Shown: piece by piece, positions 44,537 through 53,829 of the stretch
Numbering within the stretch: position 1 is the stretch's first letter
Layout: the number at the start of each line of letters is the position of its first letter
Assembly (NCBI RefSeq): GCF_001043005.1
Contig: NZ_JYKZ01000004.1
Coordinates: 186,001-250,000, forward strand
Length of the DNA stretch: 64,000 nucleotides
Reading direction: 5' to 3'
Source of the DNA: Pseudomonas psychrophila
GTDB taxonomy: Bacteria; Pseudomonadota; Gammaproteobacteria; Pseudomonadales; Pseudomonadaceae
Made by a program: the position numbers and the translations under genes
The notes under the pieces: generated by a model
Told to the model about the DNA's origin: nothing
Databases searched by the model: none
What the model saw: only the letters and a program-made list of their open reading frames with translations

Positions 44537-46162
44537 ATGGTGCGTATTTCTAGCCCAACCAATAAAGGTGGGCCTGCGGCGAGGCAGGGCTTCAAATATC
44601 AAGACCACGTGGCTGTTAGCTTCATCGTCAAGATGCTTCGCGACAGTAGCTACGTTCAGATTGAGTGCGAGACAGCCGACGATATCGTTGCAGTCTTCCA
44701 ACATTCGGGACTGACCGTCTTTGAATATATCCAAGTCAAAACCACGGAAGGTAACCACAAGTGGAACTGGAAAGAGGTGACGGATCTTGAGAACAAGAAG
44801 GCAGAGTCTTCCCTGTTCCAAAAATCGCTTAAATGTGACATCCGATCTGGCACGGCTCGCTTCCGGATAGTAACAAAACGAGACGTAGCAACCATCTTGG
44901 AAGGCTTCAAAACTGAGCTGGTAAAGCGGCTTCTGCCTGATACAACCACGGAGCGAAGCGAAGCACTGCTTAAGAAATTCAAAACATTCTGTTCCCCTCA
45001 GAACCGAGACTTCTCGTACTGGGCGGAGAATTTCGTGTGGCAGGTTTACGGCGAAGTGAATGCCCTAGAAGCGATCAACATCAACACGCTTGCTAAGTTA
45101 GCTGAGCAGTATGGCAATCGACCCAACTACAACCAGCTTAAAGATATTTACGAGGAACTCTTGGAGTTGGCTGATAAGGCGGCGACCGCCGATGTGAAGA
45201 CGGATGCAGCGACCAAGATCATAAGCCGCGAAACTACATTAACCCTCATTCGGCAGCGACTTGACGAAGCTGATGCGGTTTCAACCTCAACCTCCAAGCC
45301 TTACAAGACTCGACCTGAACCATTTTTGGTACAGTTTCACGCCAGCACCGAAGAGGGATTACTCCGCTCAGTTACCGCTTACGACGTTCGCTATTCGTTG
45401 AAAAAATGGCGATGTGAGGACATGGCGAAGCATCTGATCGAATGGTTGCCAGAGTTCTCGTTGAAGGCCAGTGAAATCGTGAACATCCAGGCACACAACG
45501 CTGAAGCAATAATCGCACGGTCGATCAGCGCTTTTAGCAACAATGAGCTTCCACGAGAAAGGCTCGTTGCAGAGCTCATACTTCATGCAATTCTACGCAG
45601 CCGAGCAAACAGCGAGCCTATCGCCTGCAAAGTTTTCTACAAGGCTGCTGGCAAGCTTTCAGAATTCGGCAATGCCCATATCATCCAAGAGCAAGGACAA
45701 AACGACCAACTTTGGCTTGGCCTTGCGCGGCTAATCGAAGCTGGCAGTATGGACACTACGCTTGAGCAGATTTGCGAAGTGTTGGACGCCACCATCTCTG
45801 AAGCCGTTCTGTCCGCTGAGCGCGAGATAGTCATTGCGCTCCGCGAACCCCACCATCACCTGCCAAAAGCTGAAACATTTAATCAGGCGTTACATCGAAA
45901 CTCGCCTGTGGACGACATGCTTAACGTCCTTTGCTTCCCTATCTTATTGACCTACGACAGCGCATCGCTCGCCTCTGGCTGGCTGGCCGACTACGTCAAT
46001 CACCTCGAAAATGAGATTATCGACCACTACAGCGCTCTAAGGACGCAGTTACCCGAGAACATTCAACAGGTAAAGGTTGCCGTCTTTCTTGTACCTATGG
46101 AGAGCGTTGCGAAGCTAATCAAAGCCTTCAACGAACGCTGTAAAAAACTTGAAGATTTATAG
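44537..46162 (+). CDS. DUF4297 (Cap4-like) nuclease-domain protein
   Basis: A 541-residue protein. The first 120 residues are a DUF4297-type PD-(D/E)xK nuclease domain: PAARQGFKYQDHVAV, then the acidic D48/D49 in ETADDIVAVF and E63, Q66 and K68 in FEYIQVKT. This is the same nuclease fold as the CBASS effector Cap4. The rest is helical with no recognised sensor domain (no SAVED domain). The Ski2-like helicase gene follows 103 bases downstream. The arrangement nuclease plus helicase resembles Hachiman (HamA-HamB). The ATG at 44537 has AAGGA; an upstream TTG at 44519 is less likely. Confidence 0.82.
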   Translation: MVRISSPTNKGGPAARQGFKYQDHVAVSFIVKMLRDSSYVQIECETADDIVAVFQHSGLTVFEYIQVKTTEGNHKWNWKEVTDLENKKAESSLFQKSLKCDIRSGTARFRIVTKRDVATILEGFKTELVKRLLPDTTTERSEALLKKFKTFCSPQNRDFSYWAENFVWQVYGEVNALEAININTLAKLAEQYGNRPNYNQLKDIYEELLELADKAATADVKTDAATKIISRETTLTLIRQRLDEADAVSTSTSKPYKTRPEPFLVQFHASTEEGLLRSVTAYDVRYSLKKWRCEDMAKHLIEWLPEFSLKASEIVNIQAHNAEAIIARSISAFSNNELPRERLVAELILHAILRSRANSEPIACKVFYKAAGKLSEFGNAHIIQEQGQNDQLWLGLARLIEAGSMDTTLEQICEVLDATISEAVLSAEREIVIALREPHHHLPKAETFNQALHRNSPVDDMLNVLCFPILLTYDSASLASGWLADYVNHLENEIIDHYSALRTQLPENIQQVKVAVFLVPMESVAKLIKAFNERCKKLEDL

Positions 46163-46265
46163 ACGCTGATCTGAATGCTCGACTCTAGCCTAGTAGCTGC
46201 ACGCCAAAGACGGAATTGGCCTCGGGGGAGTGTAGAGACTCGACCAAGGCCTCAAGGAACAGGTC

Positions 46266-48410
46266 ATGAATTACGAGAAAGCCAAAGAAAATCTGGTTCA
46301 GCTTAACGAAAGCAGTCTATTGAGTATCGATCTGCTAATAGCCATCAACACTTTTGTCAGCAGAAGTGACCCTGAGTGGGAAGGACGTGACCTAGTCATC
46401 CGGGCGCTCGACAAATTTGATCTGTTCGGCCCAGTTGAGCAATCACTGTTGCTCAATATGGTGCGTGCAGTTGGCCTCTTTCCCTATATAACCCCTCACC
46501 TGAGCAATATGGATCTGTCCGACCGGCTAGCATACGAGGCTCATCGGGTAGAGGGACTAGAACAGGGTATGGTATTCCATCACCTGCAGGCTCACGTGTT
46601 CAGCTTAATAATGCAGGGCCGAAACGTGGTGCTTAGCGCGTCCACAAGTGTTGGTAAAAGCCTCGTAATCGATGCTGTTCTGGCTCAGCACCGCTTCAAA
46701 AAAGTCGTTGTGATCGTTCCAACCATTGCGTTAATCGATGAAACCCGTCGCCGTCTTGTTAAACGATTCAAACAGTTCAACCTGATCACCCATCCCAGCC
46801 AAGAAGCAGAAGCAGGAACGACCAACGTCTACCTTCTGACTCAAGAAAGGGTCATCCAACGCAAAGACCTAGATGATGTCGAATTCTTCGTTGTCGATGA
46901 GTTTTACAAAATAGACTTGGGTAGCGACAAGGACGGGAGTACCCGCGCTGTTGATCTGAGCTTGGCGTTTCACAAGCTTGCCAAGACCCGTGCTCAATTT
47001 TATATGCTCGGCCCTCACATTCAGCAGATTACTGGATTGGATAGCTACGAGTATAATTTTATCCCGTCCGACTTCAGTACGGTCGCAGTCGACATTCAGA
47101 ACTTCAACCTAGGTATGCGCTCGGAGGAGAGAAAAGAAACACTGCTGAAACTCGTCAAGACCCTAGCCTCCCCCACGCTAATCTACTGCCAAGCGCCAGC
47201 GAGCGCCAATCGTGTCGCTCAATACTTGATCGAAGAGGCAGGGCTTTCCGAGGTGCCGGAAACAAAGGAAATAGCCGCCTGGATCTCGAAGCATTATCAC
47301 CCGGAGTGGAACGTCGCCAAGGCTATTGCCTTAGGCATCGGCATTCACCATGGAGGCGTCCCTCGCGCGCTGCAGCAATACATCGTAAAGCTGTTCAACG
47401 AAGGGGTTATCAAGCGCATCATTTGCACGTCAACGATGATCGAGGGGGTTAATACTTCGGCAGAGAACGTCATCATCTATGATCGCCGATTAAAGACGTC
47501 AAATTTTGACTACTTCACATTTAAGAACATTTCTGGCCGTGCTGGTCGAATGAATAAATATTTCATCGGCAAGGTTTTTATGCTCGAGGAGCCCCCTGTG
47601 GAGCGGGGTCTTACCGTTGAGTACCCCATCGGCCACCAGGACGAAAGCTCTCCAATGGGCCTTCTCATGCAACTGGAGAATGAATACCTCACTGACGTCT
47701 CGCGCGGACGGCTTCAAGAGGCGTATTCGAATCCTGTCATATCACCAGCAACCCTGATTGAGAACCGGCATATACCAATCGATCGACAACTCGAGGTTGC
47801 CAACGCGATCATTCGGGAGCTGGCTGAAAGCAGGCAGTTGCTCACTTGGAAGGGCATTCCAGAGAAATCGAGTCAGCTTAATTACCTCTGCGATCTCGTT
47901 TATAGCTTGGAAGGCGGCAATTTGATGGAGTACGGAATTTCTTCAAGCTCCCATCTGGCATGGCACATCAATGAGATCAGAACAAAGAAAGATTTGCCCT
48001 CCTATCTCCAGGATGCCGTACTGAATCGTAGGGAGGATGACACACCGAGCGAAGCGATAAATCTGCGATTGAAATTCCTCAGGAACATGGTCTGCTTTAG
48101 GTTGCCACGGGACATAATGGCGATTAGCAAAATACAGGACGATGTATTCACCCAAAGAAATATCGAGCCAGGAGACTTCAGCTTTTTCGCAGAGCAGCTG
48201 GAGAACCTTTTCCTTGACCCGTTACTCACGGCCCTGGATGAGTACGGCATTCCTACGCAGGTCTCAACCCAGATCAAAGGCATGATTCTACCGTCTGATA
48301 ACCTGAACGATTTGCTTCGAAAGCTCCGGGCGTTGGCCCCCCAAGTAGAACGGTTAAGGTTGAGCAACTTCGAGAAAAGCTTGATGAGTTGGGCCATCGC
48401 AGAGATGTAA
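46266..48410 (+). CDS. Ski2-like superfamily 2 helicase (HamB-like)
   Basis: A 714-residue SF2 helicase. Motif I is SASTSVGKS (124-132), motif Ia VPTIALIDE, motif II DEFY (211-214) in place of DEAH, HHGGVP (361-366), motif V STMIEGVN (389-396) and motif VI NISGRAGR (421-428), all in the order and spacing of Ski2/Brr2 helicases. The C-terminal 250 residues are helical. With the preceding DUF4297 nuclease gene it probably forms a two-component DNA-sensing defence system. The ATG at 46266 has an AAGGAACAGG site. Confidence 0.87.
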   Translation: MNYEKAKENLVQLNESSLLSIDLLIAINTFVSRSDPEWEGRDLVIRALDKFDLFGPVEQSLLLNMVRAVGLFPYITPHLSNMDLSDRLAYEAHRVEGLEQGMVFHHLQAHVFSLIMQGRNVVLSASTSVGKSLVIDAVLAQHRFKKVVVIVPTIALIDETRRRLVKRFKQFNLITHPSQEAEAGTTNVYLLTQERVIQRKDLDDVEFFVVDEFYKIDLGSDKDGSTRAVDLSLAFHKLAKTRAQFYMLGPHIQQITGLDSYEYNFIPSDFSTVAVDIQNFNLGMRSEERKETLLKLVKTLASPTLIYCQAPASANRVAQYLIEEAGLSEVPETKEIAAWISKHYHPEWNVAKAIALGIGIHHGGVPRALQQYIVKLFNEGVIKRIICTSTMIEGVNTSAENVIIYDRRLKTSNFDYFTFKNISGRAGRMNKYFIGKVFMLEEPPVERGLTVEYPIGHQDESSPMGLLMQLENEYLTDVSRGRLQEAYSNPVISPATLIENRHIPIDRQLEVANAIIRELAESRQLLTWKGIPEKSSQLNYLCDLVYSLEGGNLMEYGISSSSHLAWHINEIRTKKDLPSYLQDAVLNRREDDTPSEAINLRLKFLRNMVCFRLPRDIMAISKIQDDVFTQRNIEPGDFSFFAEQLENLFLDPLLTALDEYGIPTQVSTQIKGMILPSDNLNDLLRKLRALAPQVERLRLSNFEKSLMSWAIAEM

Positions 48411-48777
48411 CCAAGGGCTAAGGAATTCGGTCTTTCGAGAGTCATAGAAGGGCCGACTCACAGCAAAGCCTTGTCGCTGATTCGCCAAGCCAGTAACGGA
48501 TAGCAGTCTCAACACGGCCCCAACTGCCAAACCGTCCTTCATGCGAGGAGAGGCATAATACAACATCACCTTTCAGGGCCTCTAGCGCTTGGAACTGCTC
48601 GACGAGATGCTTTCAAGTTGGCGGAGCTCTGCGAGTTTGGATATAAAAACCCTCAAATGTAATTTTTATGTGCTCGTCCGAGCCTCTTAACTAAACAACG
48701 CGATTAGGGTATCTCACAAAGCCTAATGCGCGATCTACCTCACAGAGAGTATGGGTCAGGCTTTGTGCCCGCGGGGG
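48411..48777. other. Convergent intergenic region with a 10-bp inverted repeat
   Basis: 367 bases between the helicase gene and the convergent RES gene. An exact inverted repeat, CACAAAGCCT (48715-48724) and AGGCTTTGTG (48758-48767), lies close to the RES gene end and may terminate it. No gene is recognised; short minus-strand frames are unconvincing. Confidence 0.45.
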
Positions 48778-50076
48778 TCAATCCCAATCACCCCCATACC
48801 AATCGTCGTCAAAATCACACTGATCAGGATCGTTATCATTTCGCGGTGAGTCATCCGTCGAGAATTTAACCCGCTGAACGCTGTGGAGCATGAGTGAATT
48901 CGAAACGTATTCAATAGCACTCAAGCGCGGAGGTAACGAATTCGATATTTGCCCAAGATCGTCGATTACATCCACTCGCGGTTCTTCGGCAATCACCGCA
49001 TGGTTGAACAAGGTTAGATTTGTGCCATCCGCCACCTGTACAGAGGCAAAAAGAACTCCATCGATGGGAGGTGTTCGCTGGGTAGCCAAGTACTCCGCCA
49101 TTACTTGAGTGACTAAATACTCATGCTCTTGGTCGGGTAATACGGGAATTCTGATTTTGCTGTGTAGTGTTTTAAGAAAATCTCGGCGCCCCTTTTTTTC
49201 TGCGTATGCGGGATCAAAGATGCTTAGCGGGTGCGTTTCATAAGCCTTGTCTAAAGTTATAAAGTCCAAAACCCGAACGGGCCGCCTAAGCTTAAATAGC
49301 CCACTGATAACCCGTCCTCCTACAGGCGGACGAAGTTCAGCTACGCATGTGTCACGTTCAAAAGCTCCATAGAAGGCAGGCACACCTGCAGGATTCATCC
49401 TCCCCGATCCTGCACGCTCCTTTGGAGGCGCCCCTAACTGGTTAGCGGCATCCTTCGCGATCACAACATACTCAGCAGTGGAATCACAGCGTCTACCACG
49501 ATAGATTTCTTCATCGCTCAGCTCTCTGATTACGGTTCTGAAATCGCCGTAGACTTCAAAGAGATCAATCCCTTTAAACAGCCAATCAAGAAACTGTTTC
49601 GCATTTTTATTGAAGAAACGATTTCCGTGCTTCATGTCTAGCTTGAAATCGTCCCATCGGTGCTCAGCCTGATAGGGCTTGAGCGTTCGCGAGACGTAGT
49701 TTAGTTCGTCGCTATATTGGGGCTCTCCACCCTGCATGAACTCATAGTGTGAGCAGGTCGTTAGAGCACCGCAAACAAGTTCCGATACCGGATCATCCTC
49801 ATCAACGCCCAGCATCTCAGCAATATGAAGGATCAATAGATCACCCTTCTGCTCATAGTGGGAAAAGCTCCCACTATGAGTGAATTTTGGATAATCCGCA
49901 CCCGGTAAAAAATAGCGTTGTAAAACATTATCGACCATCAAAACCAAGTCGCTAACAGGAATGGCCTTACGTTTTTTTGAACAGACTGAGCATTCGGAGC
50001 TGACCCCCTTTCTCTTGATGAGTTTAACAAGGTAGTCATCATTTACACAGCCAAAGCAGATCACGTCGCTATCCAA
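48778..50076 (-). CDS. RES-domain protein with N-terminal zinc ribbon (HEPN/RES N-terminal type)
   Basis: A 432-residue protein. Two CxxC pairs (C7/C10 and C29/C32) form a zinc ribbon; residues about 45-185 are a helical HEPN-like region (YPKFTHSGSFSHYEQKGDLL); the RES domain runs from about 190 to 375 with R193 in IYRGRR, RMNPAGVPAFYGAFE and E247 in CVAELRP. RES toxins degrade NAD, and this long form is a stand-alone type found in defence regions. No Xre antitoxin is adjacent. The start is TTG (50074-50076) with a GGAG site six bases away. The acidic tail (DDDWYGGDWD) is unusual. Confidence 0.83.
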   Translation of the reverse strand: MDSDVICFGCVNDDYLVKLIKRKGVSSECSVCSKKRKAIPVSDLVLMVDNVLQRYFLPGADYPKFTHSGSFSHYEQKGDLLILHIAEMLGVDEDDPVSELVCGALTTCSHYEFMQGGEPQYSDELNYVSRTLKPYQAEHRWDDFKLDMKHGNRFFNKNAKQFLDWLFKGIDLFEVYGDFRTVIRELSDEEIYRGRRCDSTAEYVVIAKDAANQLGAPPKERAGSGRMNPAGVPAFYGAFERDTCVAELRPPVGGRVISGLFKLRRPVRVLDFITLDKAYETHPLSIFDPAYAEKKGRRDFLKTLHSKIRIPVLPDQEHEYLVTQVMAEYLATQRTPPIDGVLFASVQVADGTNLTLFNHAVIAEEPRVDVIDDLGQISNSLPPRLSAIEYVSNSLMLHSVQRVKFSTDDSPRNDNDPDQCDFDDDWYGGDWD

Positions 50077-50617
50077 TTAAATCTCCAAAAAACCCTAACT
50101 AACGCCAAGCCCCCTAGCCGACACTAAGACCTAATCTCCGTCAAAACTCGCTAGAGATTATGGCTCAGCAATAACTATTATTGAGCCATAATTTCGAATA
50201 ATCCAATCAAGTCTTTCGGCCGAAGCCACCAGATCGCTCGGACTAAGGCAGTACACAGTCCCAAGCTGATCACCCCGCGTAGTGAAGGCTCTAGCTCATC
50301 ATCTCCCAGCGCATCCCTAGATCAGGATGGAGGGAACACTCGCAAAACGCAGTTCTCTCTAATTGGTGAGCATAATCACCTTCATAGATGCTGAACCTTA
50401 CAGTCCTGGTCGATCAGCTTCCGGCGGTTCTCTTCAAAAAGCGCATCCTCCCACTGATGAAAATCGGTTTACTATTCGTGATTCCCTTTTCGACCAACTC
50501 ATCGAAATTGTTCGTAGCCCGAGTAGCCCTCCAGCGCTCTTCCATTGCCACACAGTCATGCCTCCACGTCCAATGAAATCGCGCATTCAACCTTTGATCA
50601 GACTCGAGCCGTTCACT
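50077..50617. other. Intergenic region upstream of the RES gene
   Basis: 541 bases. It contains the large palindrome at 50157-50192 and presumably the RES promoter. A plus-strand frame at 50363-50980 mostly mirrors the minus-strand gene at 50618-51004 and is not accepted. Confidence 0.45.
50157..50192. promoter_or_regulatory. 36-base palindrome upstream of the RES gene
   Basis: ATTATGGCTCA (50157-50167) and TGAGCCATAAT (50182-50192) are exact complements, with AATAA/TTATT pairing continuing inside after a small bulge. It lies 81 bases before the RES start and looks like an operator or cruciform-forming site. Confidence 0.55.
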
Positions 50618-51004
50618 TTACCGAAGCAACTCAAGAAAACTACGACGCCCACCGCCGCGCTTGAAGCTACCAACAAGGTAATTTCCCTCCCCCGTTTCCA
50701 AAAGCCAGAAACGCCCTTCTTTCCATGCTCTTTGAATTTTCGTCGTGCAAATGATTCCGCCATTGGCTGTTCGATGAGCTTCGCCTTCCTGAAGGTGATC
50801 GAAGAACACACCAAGGCACCTGTCTTCTATAATCACCACATCGCTGATAAAAGCCGTAATAGCTACGGTGTATTTTCGAAGACTCGCCTGTACAAGACGA
50901 CTCAGTTGAAAGTCACTGAGATACTTACTATGAAATTCGACTTCGATGATTTCTGGCATCCGGCCAAAGCTCCAAAATGAATTAACAGTATTTGAGGTGC
51001 TCAT
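50618..51004 (-). CDS. Small unknown protein, partner of the DUF6957 gene
   Basis: A 128-residue basic protein with no known family. The last third (GRFWLLETGEGNYLVGSFKR) is beta-rich and followed by a GGGRRSFLELLR end. It starts at 51002-51004, three bases after the stop of the upstream DUF6957 gene, with AGGTTAAGC as ribosome-binding site, so both are one operon. I prefer it to the overlapping plus-strand frame because of this coupling and the balanced composition of the protein. Confidence 0.6.
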   Translation of the reverse strand: MSTSNTVNSFWSFGRMPEIIEVEFHSKYLSDFQLSRLVQASLRKYTVAITAFISDVVIIEDRCLGVFFDHLQEGEAHRTANGGIICTTKIQRAWKEGRFWLLETGEGNYLVGSFKRGGGRRSFLELLR

Positions 51005-51007
51005 TGC

Positions 51008-51412
51008 TTAACCTGCTTTCATAGAAAAAGCGGCACCCACACTGCCCTCTTTTCTAAGGCCCGATCCCCAGAGGAGGTAGACGGTGCTCTTGGTTTCAAA
51101 CATGCAGCTTTCAGTGAAGGATTTTCCGAAGTTACTACGTACCCACATAGCGGGCTGGAAACGACCTTTACTGTCTAGGACGATTTCGTGAGCGAAAAGC
51201 GTCATGGGAAGTAGACCAAGACTCGTAAGCTTTTCCCTTTCAACCGGCGTAACGGTGAGGTCGATCAAGATCCACTGTTTGACCACACAGAATGCTTTGC
51301 CCGGGAATGTCTTTGCTGCCAAACAGATCAATTTCTTTTCAGATCCCTGCCAGCCAGGCAATTCATCTCCGGTTCCGTATAGCAACTGCGAGATTTCATT
51401 CAAAGTGACCAT
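51008..51412 (-). CDS. DUF6957-type small protein
   Basis: A 134-residue protein that matches the pattern of DUF6957: FPGKAFCVVKQWILI, LFAHEIVLDSKGRF, MWVRSNFGKSF, FETKSTVYLLWGSG. Its function is unknown. Members occur in Pseudomonas accessory regions, often near other small proteins, as here. AAGG lies six bases before the ATG at 51410-51412. A decayed second copy is at 52822-53140. Confidence 0.72.
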   Translation of the reverse strand: MVTLNEISQLLYGTGDELPGWQGSEKKLICLAAKTFPGKAFCVVKQWILIDLTVTPVEREKLTSLGLLPMTLFAHEIVLDSKGRFQPAMWVRSNFGKSFTESCMFETKSTVYLLWGSGLRKEGSVGAAFSMKAG

Positions 51413-51523
51413 TTAAAACCTTAGATTCACACTAAACATCAACTGTCGAGCAAGCTCACACCCGCTAGTTTTGATCTATCAACTCCGAGCCCAATGAAGG
51501 ACACTGACGAGATCTATTCACCC

Positions 51524-52252
51524 TCAAACCACCACCAAGCACTCAGGATCGAAGCCTGTGCTTTGACCCGGATAACCTCGCGGATTGGAAACCACTCGGC
51601 ACCCATTCTTTAAGAAGTCTGCTGCAAAATGCGTGTGCCCATGTATCCACAGGTCAGCCTTACTAAGTAACTCTGACCAATCGTTCGCATAGGCTGCAGC
51701 CTGATGTCCAGGATGATCGTCACCCAGATGATCCAACACTGGTGCATGGTGTGTGACCACCACTGTTTTGCCGTCGAAAGGTCTATTAAGCTCCTGGGTT
51801 AACCAGCGGTGAGCTCTCATGGATTTCGCGACTAGGTCATCTGGACGCAAACGCCTGTAATCCAAGTCGGCTCGAATAGCCAAGAAATCGTTCATCGAAT
51901 CCCAAGCAAGGCGCTTTGCCGCAACCACATCACCCGTTGCCGAATAATCCGTCCAGGCAGTTGTGACCAAAAAGCGTGTGCCATCGAGAATAAGCATCTC
52001 GTTTTCGAGTACATGCACATGGGGCAATGCAGCGTCTTTCATCTTTCGCAATGTGTGACCTATATGCCCGCCGTAATATTCGTGATTGCCACAAACATAG
52101 ATCACAGGGCACTGGAATGTCTCATTCGCCCATGAGACTCCACGCGATTTGAGATCAATGTCACCAGCGAGAATGACTACGTCCGCATCGCTTGGGGTGG
52201 GATCGAACCGAACGAACTCGAGGTGCAGGTCAGAGTAAATCTGAATTTTCAT
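51524..52252 (-). CDS. Calcineurin-like metallophosphoesterase
   Basis: A 242-residue enzyme with the full set of metallophosphoesterase metal ligands: D8 and H10 in YSDLHLE, the GD motif in ILAGDID, GNHEYY, the histidine pair in VVVTHHAP, and GHTH in WIHGHTHFA near the C-terminus. It could hydrolyse phosphodiesters or phosphomonoesters; the substrate is not predictable. It is embedded in the minus-strand small-gene cluster with about 110-base gaps on both sides. Similar single-domain phosphoesterases travel on genomic islands and phages. Confidence 0.88.
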   Translation of the reverse strand: MKIQIYSDLHLEFVRFDPTPSDADVVILAGDIDLKSRGVSWANETFQCPVIYVCGNHEYYGGHIGHTLRKMKDAALPHVHVLENEMLILDGTRFLVTTAWTDYSATGDVVAAKRLAWDSMNDFLAIRADLDYRRLRPDDLVAKSMRAHRWLTQELNRPFDGKTVVVTHHAPVLDHLGDDHPGHQAAAYANDWSELLSKADLWIHGHTHFAADFLKNGCRVVSNPRGYPGQSTGFDPECLVVV

Positions 52253-52356
52253 AGCGGACGACCAGTTTCGATTTAGATGTACTTTGGATAACGCTGCGGC
52301 AGCTGGCCTCCTAGGGTGACTCGTCTTGCAAGGAGAGGCTGCGTTTACGACTTGGA

Positions 52357-52779
52357 TTAAAAAATCACTCGGAGTCCTTTTAGAGAGTGGGCATCTATAA
52401 GACGACCTGGGGCATCGGCATAAGCCTTTTCGTCATCTATGTTGTGAAGACATACCCGACATCCCGTGGAGTCATATCCCACCAGTAATCCAGAAAGCCC
52501 CTCCATGATCCATTTACCGGTTTTGTTCATCCACCCGGGTGTGACGACCTGAATTTCCGTAATGACAAACTCGCTGGTTTGTTGAGAAAGTATTTCGTCG
52601 AGCATATCGATGTCACTAATCATCATGGTGCGTGGCCACACCTTGCCATCCGAGCACTCTTCAAGAACGACGTGATACCAAGGATGAGCCAAGTGGCGTT
52701 CAAATATCCGCCAGTTTGAATACCCATCCCCAAAGATATTAGGGGTGCCGTCGGCAAAGGCTTCATGACTTCTAAACAT
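52357..52779 (-). CDS. Small unknown protein, partner of the DUF6957 relic
   Basis: A 140-residue acidic protein without recognised family. Segments NWRIFERHLAHPWYHVVLEE, TSEFVITEIQVVTPGWMN and a C-terminal LIDAHSLKGLRVIF suggest a compact alpha/beta fold. The start is the ATG at 52777-52779. It lies 42 bases downstream of the broken DUF6957 gene, the same order as the intact DUF6957/partner pair at 50618-51412, although the two partners are not alike. Confidence 0.6.
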   Translation of the reverse strand: MFRSHEAFADGTPNIFGDGYSNWRIFERHLAHPWYHVVLEECSDGKVWPRTMMISDIDMLDEILSQQTSEFVITEIQVVTPGWMNKTGKWIMEGLSGLLVGYDSTGCRVCLHNIDDEKAYADAPGRLIDAHSLKGLRVIF

Positions 52780-52821
52780 TTCACATTCCCATAGATCTAC
52801 AGGCCGCAGTTGCAGCTGATT

Positions 52822-53140
52822 TCATTGATAAAGAGACATAATCGCGGCGAGGCTGGCTGACTTTTCATCGCCATCGCCCATCAAAACGTACACCGTATTT
52901 TTGGTTTCAAAGAGAAAGCCATCTTGGAATGAAATGGCCATGGACGTAGATTTTGGTCAGATCCTCATCGCTTGCTATCGCACGCACAATCGTCCACTGC
53001 TGGACGATGCAAAAGCCTTTGTTTGGAAAGCAGCTCTGTACCAACTGAATCAAGCTCTCTTGGCTTTCAGTAGAACCAGACCGAGGTTCTCCATTGCTGG
53101 AGAGGAGCTCACCGGCTGCTTGGGTATCTTCGAGTTCCAA
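52822..53140 (-). pseudogene. Decayed second DUF6957 gene
   Basis: The minus strand from about 53140 reads LLSSNGEPRSGSTESQ and SCFPNKGFCIVQQWTIV, like the intact copy, then loses about 35 codons and shifts frame near 52940; the other frame continues FLFETKNTVYVLMGDGDEKS to a TGA at 52822-52824. No ATG start is left at the 5' side (only a TTG at 53138-53140). Confidence 0.7.
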
Positions 53141-53332
53141 TCAAAAAGCCTCTGACATTACATGTGATAGGTTCAGTACCTATGCCGTCTACGCTTGACA
53201 GCGCTTGTCGCCGCCAGCGGTAACCGGCGGCGAAAAATACGTTGGAGCTCAAGTGGTTGCCCGGAAGAACACTATATAGAGTCGATCCGGGCAGAGCAAC
53301 GTGGCTACATCCTCGCCTTTCGAGGATTTCCT
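53141..53332. other. Upstream region of the XRE gene
   Basis: 192 bases; the in-frame 5' extension of the XRE frame (from 53195) is arginine-rich and unlike a protein. Promoters for the XRE gene and the small-gene cluster are expected here, but none is clear. Confidence 0.35.
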
Positions 53333-53800
53333 ATGTCACTGAGCCAAGGCTTAGCAGCCGTTCTACGAGCGATTAGAGCCACCAAAGACCTCGCCCAGAG
53401 CGACCTAGCATCTGCAGCAGGTCGTACATTTTTATCTAGGATCGAGCGGGCCAAGTCGGATGTGACACTTAGCAAACTTGATGAAATCGCCTTAGCGGCC
53501 GGGCTTGACACTGTGACGTTGATGGTGCTCCGCGCAGTAGCGAATAACGGTAAAACGCCAGAACAAATACTGAAATGTGTAGAGGAGGAGCTGGCGGAAT
53601 TTAAAAGCCAAGGCGGCTTGGAAAAGCTAACTAGCCAGGTAGAGGATGGTGCAGTAGCGTCTAGGGCAAACAGCCGATTGGAAAAGCAACTGGCAGTTCA
53701 AGAGTGCAGGATGATCGGGATGACCCAGCGAGAGGCGGCGAAAAAGCTACAGCTCCCCAAATCCACAGTGGCTGATTTGTGGAATGTTAGTGGTACGTAG
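53333..53800 (+). CDS. XRE-family transcriptional regulator
   Basis: A 155-residue regulator. The N-terminal Cro/C1-type helix-turn-helix spans about residues 6-62 (LAAVLRAIRATKDLAQSDLA, GRTFLSRIERAKSDVTLSKL). The second half is helical and ends in another helix-turn-helix-like stretch MTQREAAKKLQLPKSTVADL, which could add a second DNA contact. GAGGATTTC precedes the ATG at 53333. It may regulate the neighbouring cassettes or act as a remote partner of the RES gene; nothing in the sequence decides this. Confidence 0.82.
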   Translation: MSLSQGLAAVLRAIRATKDLAQSDLASAAGRTFLSRIERAKSDVTLSKLDEIALAAGLDTVTLMVLRAVANNGKTPEQILKCVEEELAEFKSQGGLEKLTSQVEDGAVASRANSRLEKQLAVQECRMIGMTQREAAKKLQLPKSTVADLWNVSGT

Positions 53801-53829
53801 CTTGGGGTACCTGCGGACACATATTCTGC

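Noticed and set aside
50363..50980. A 205-codon plus-strand frame
   Set aside because: Overlaps the minus-strand gene 50618-51004, which is coupled to the DUF6957 gene and has a better ribosome-binding site; the plus frame is Pro/Ser/Thr-rich and featureless.
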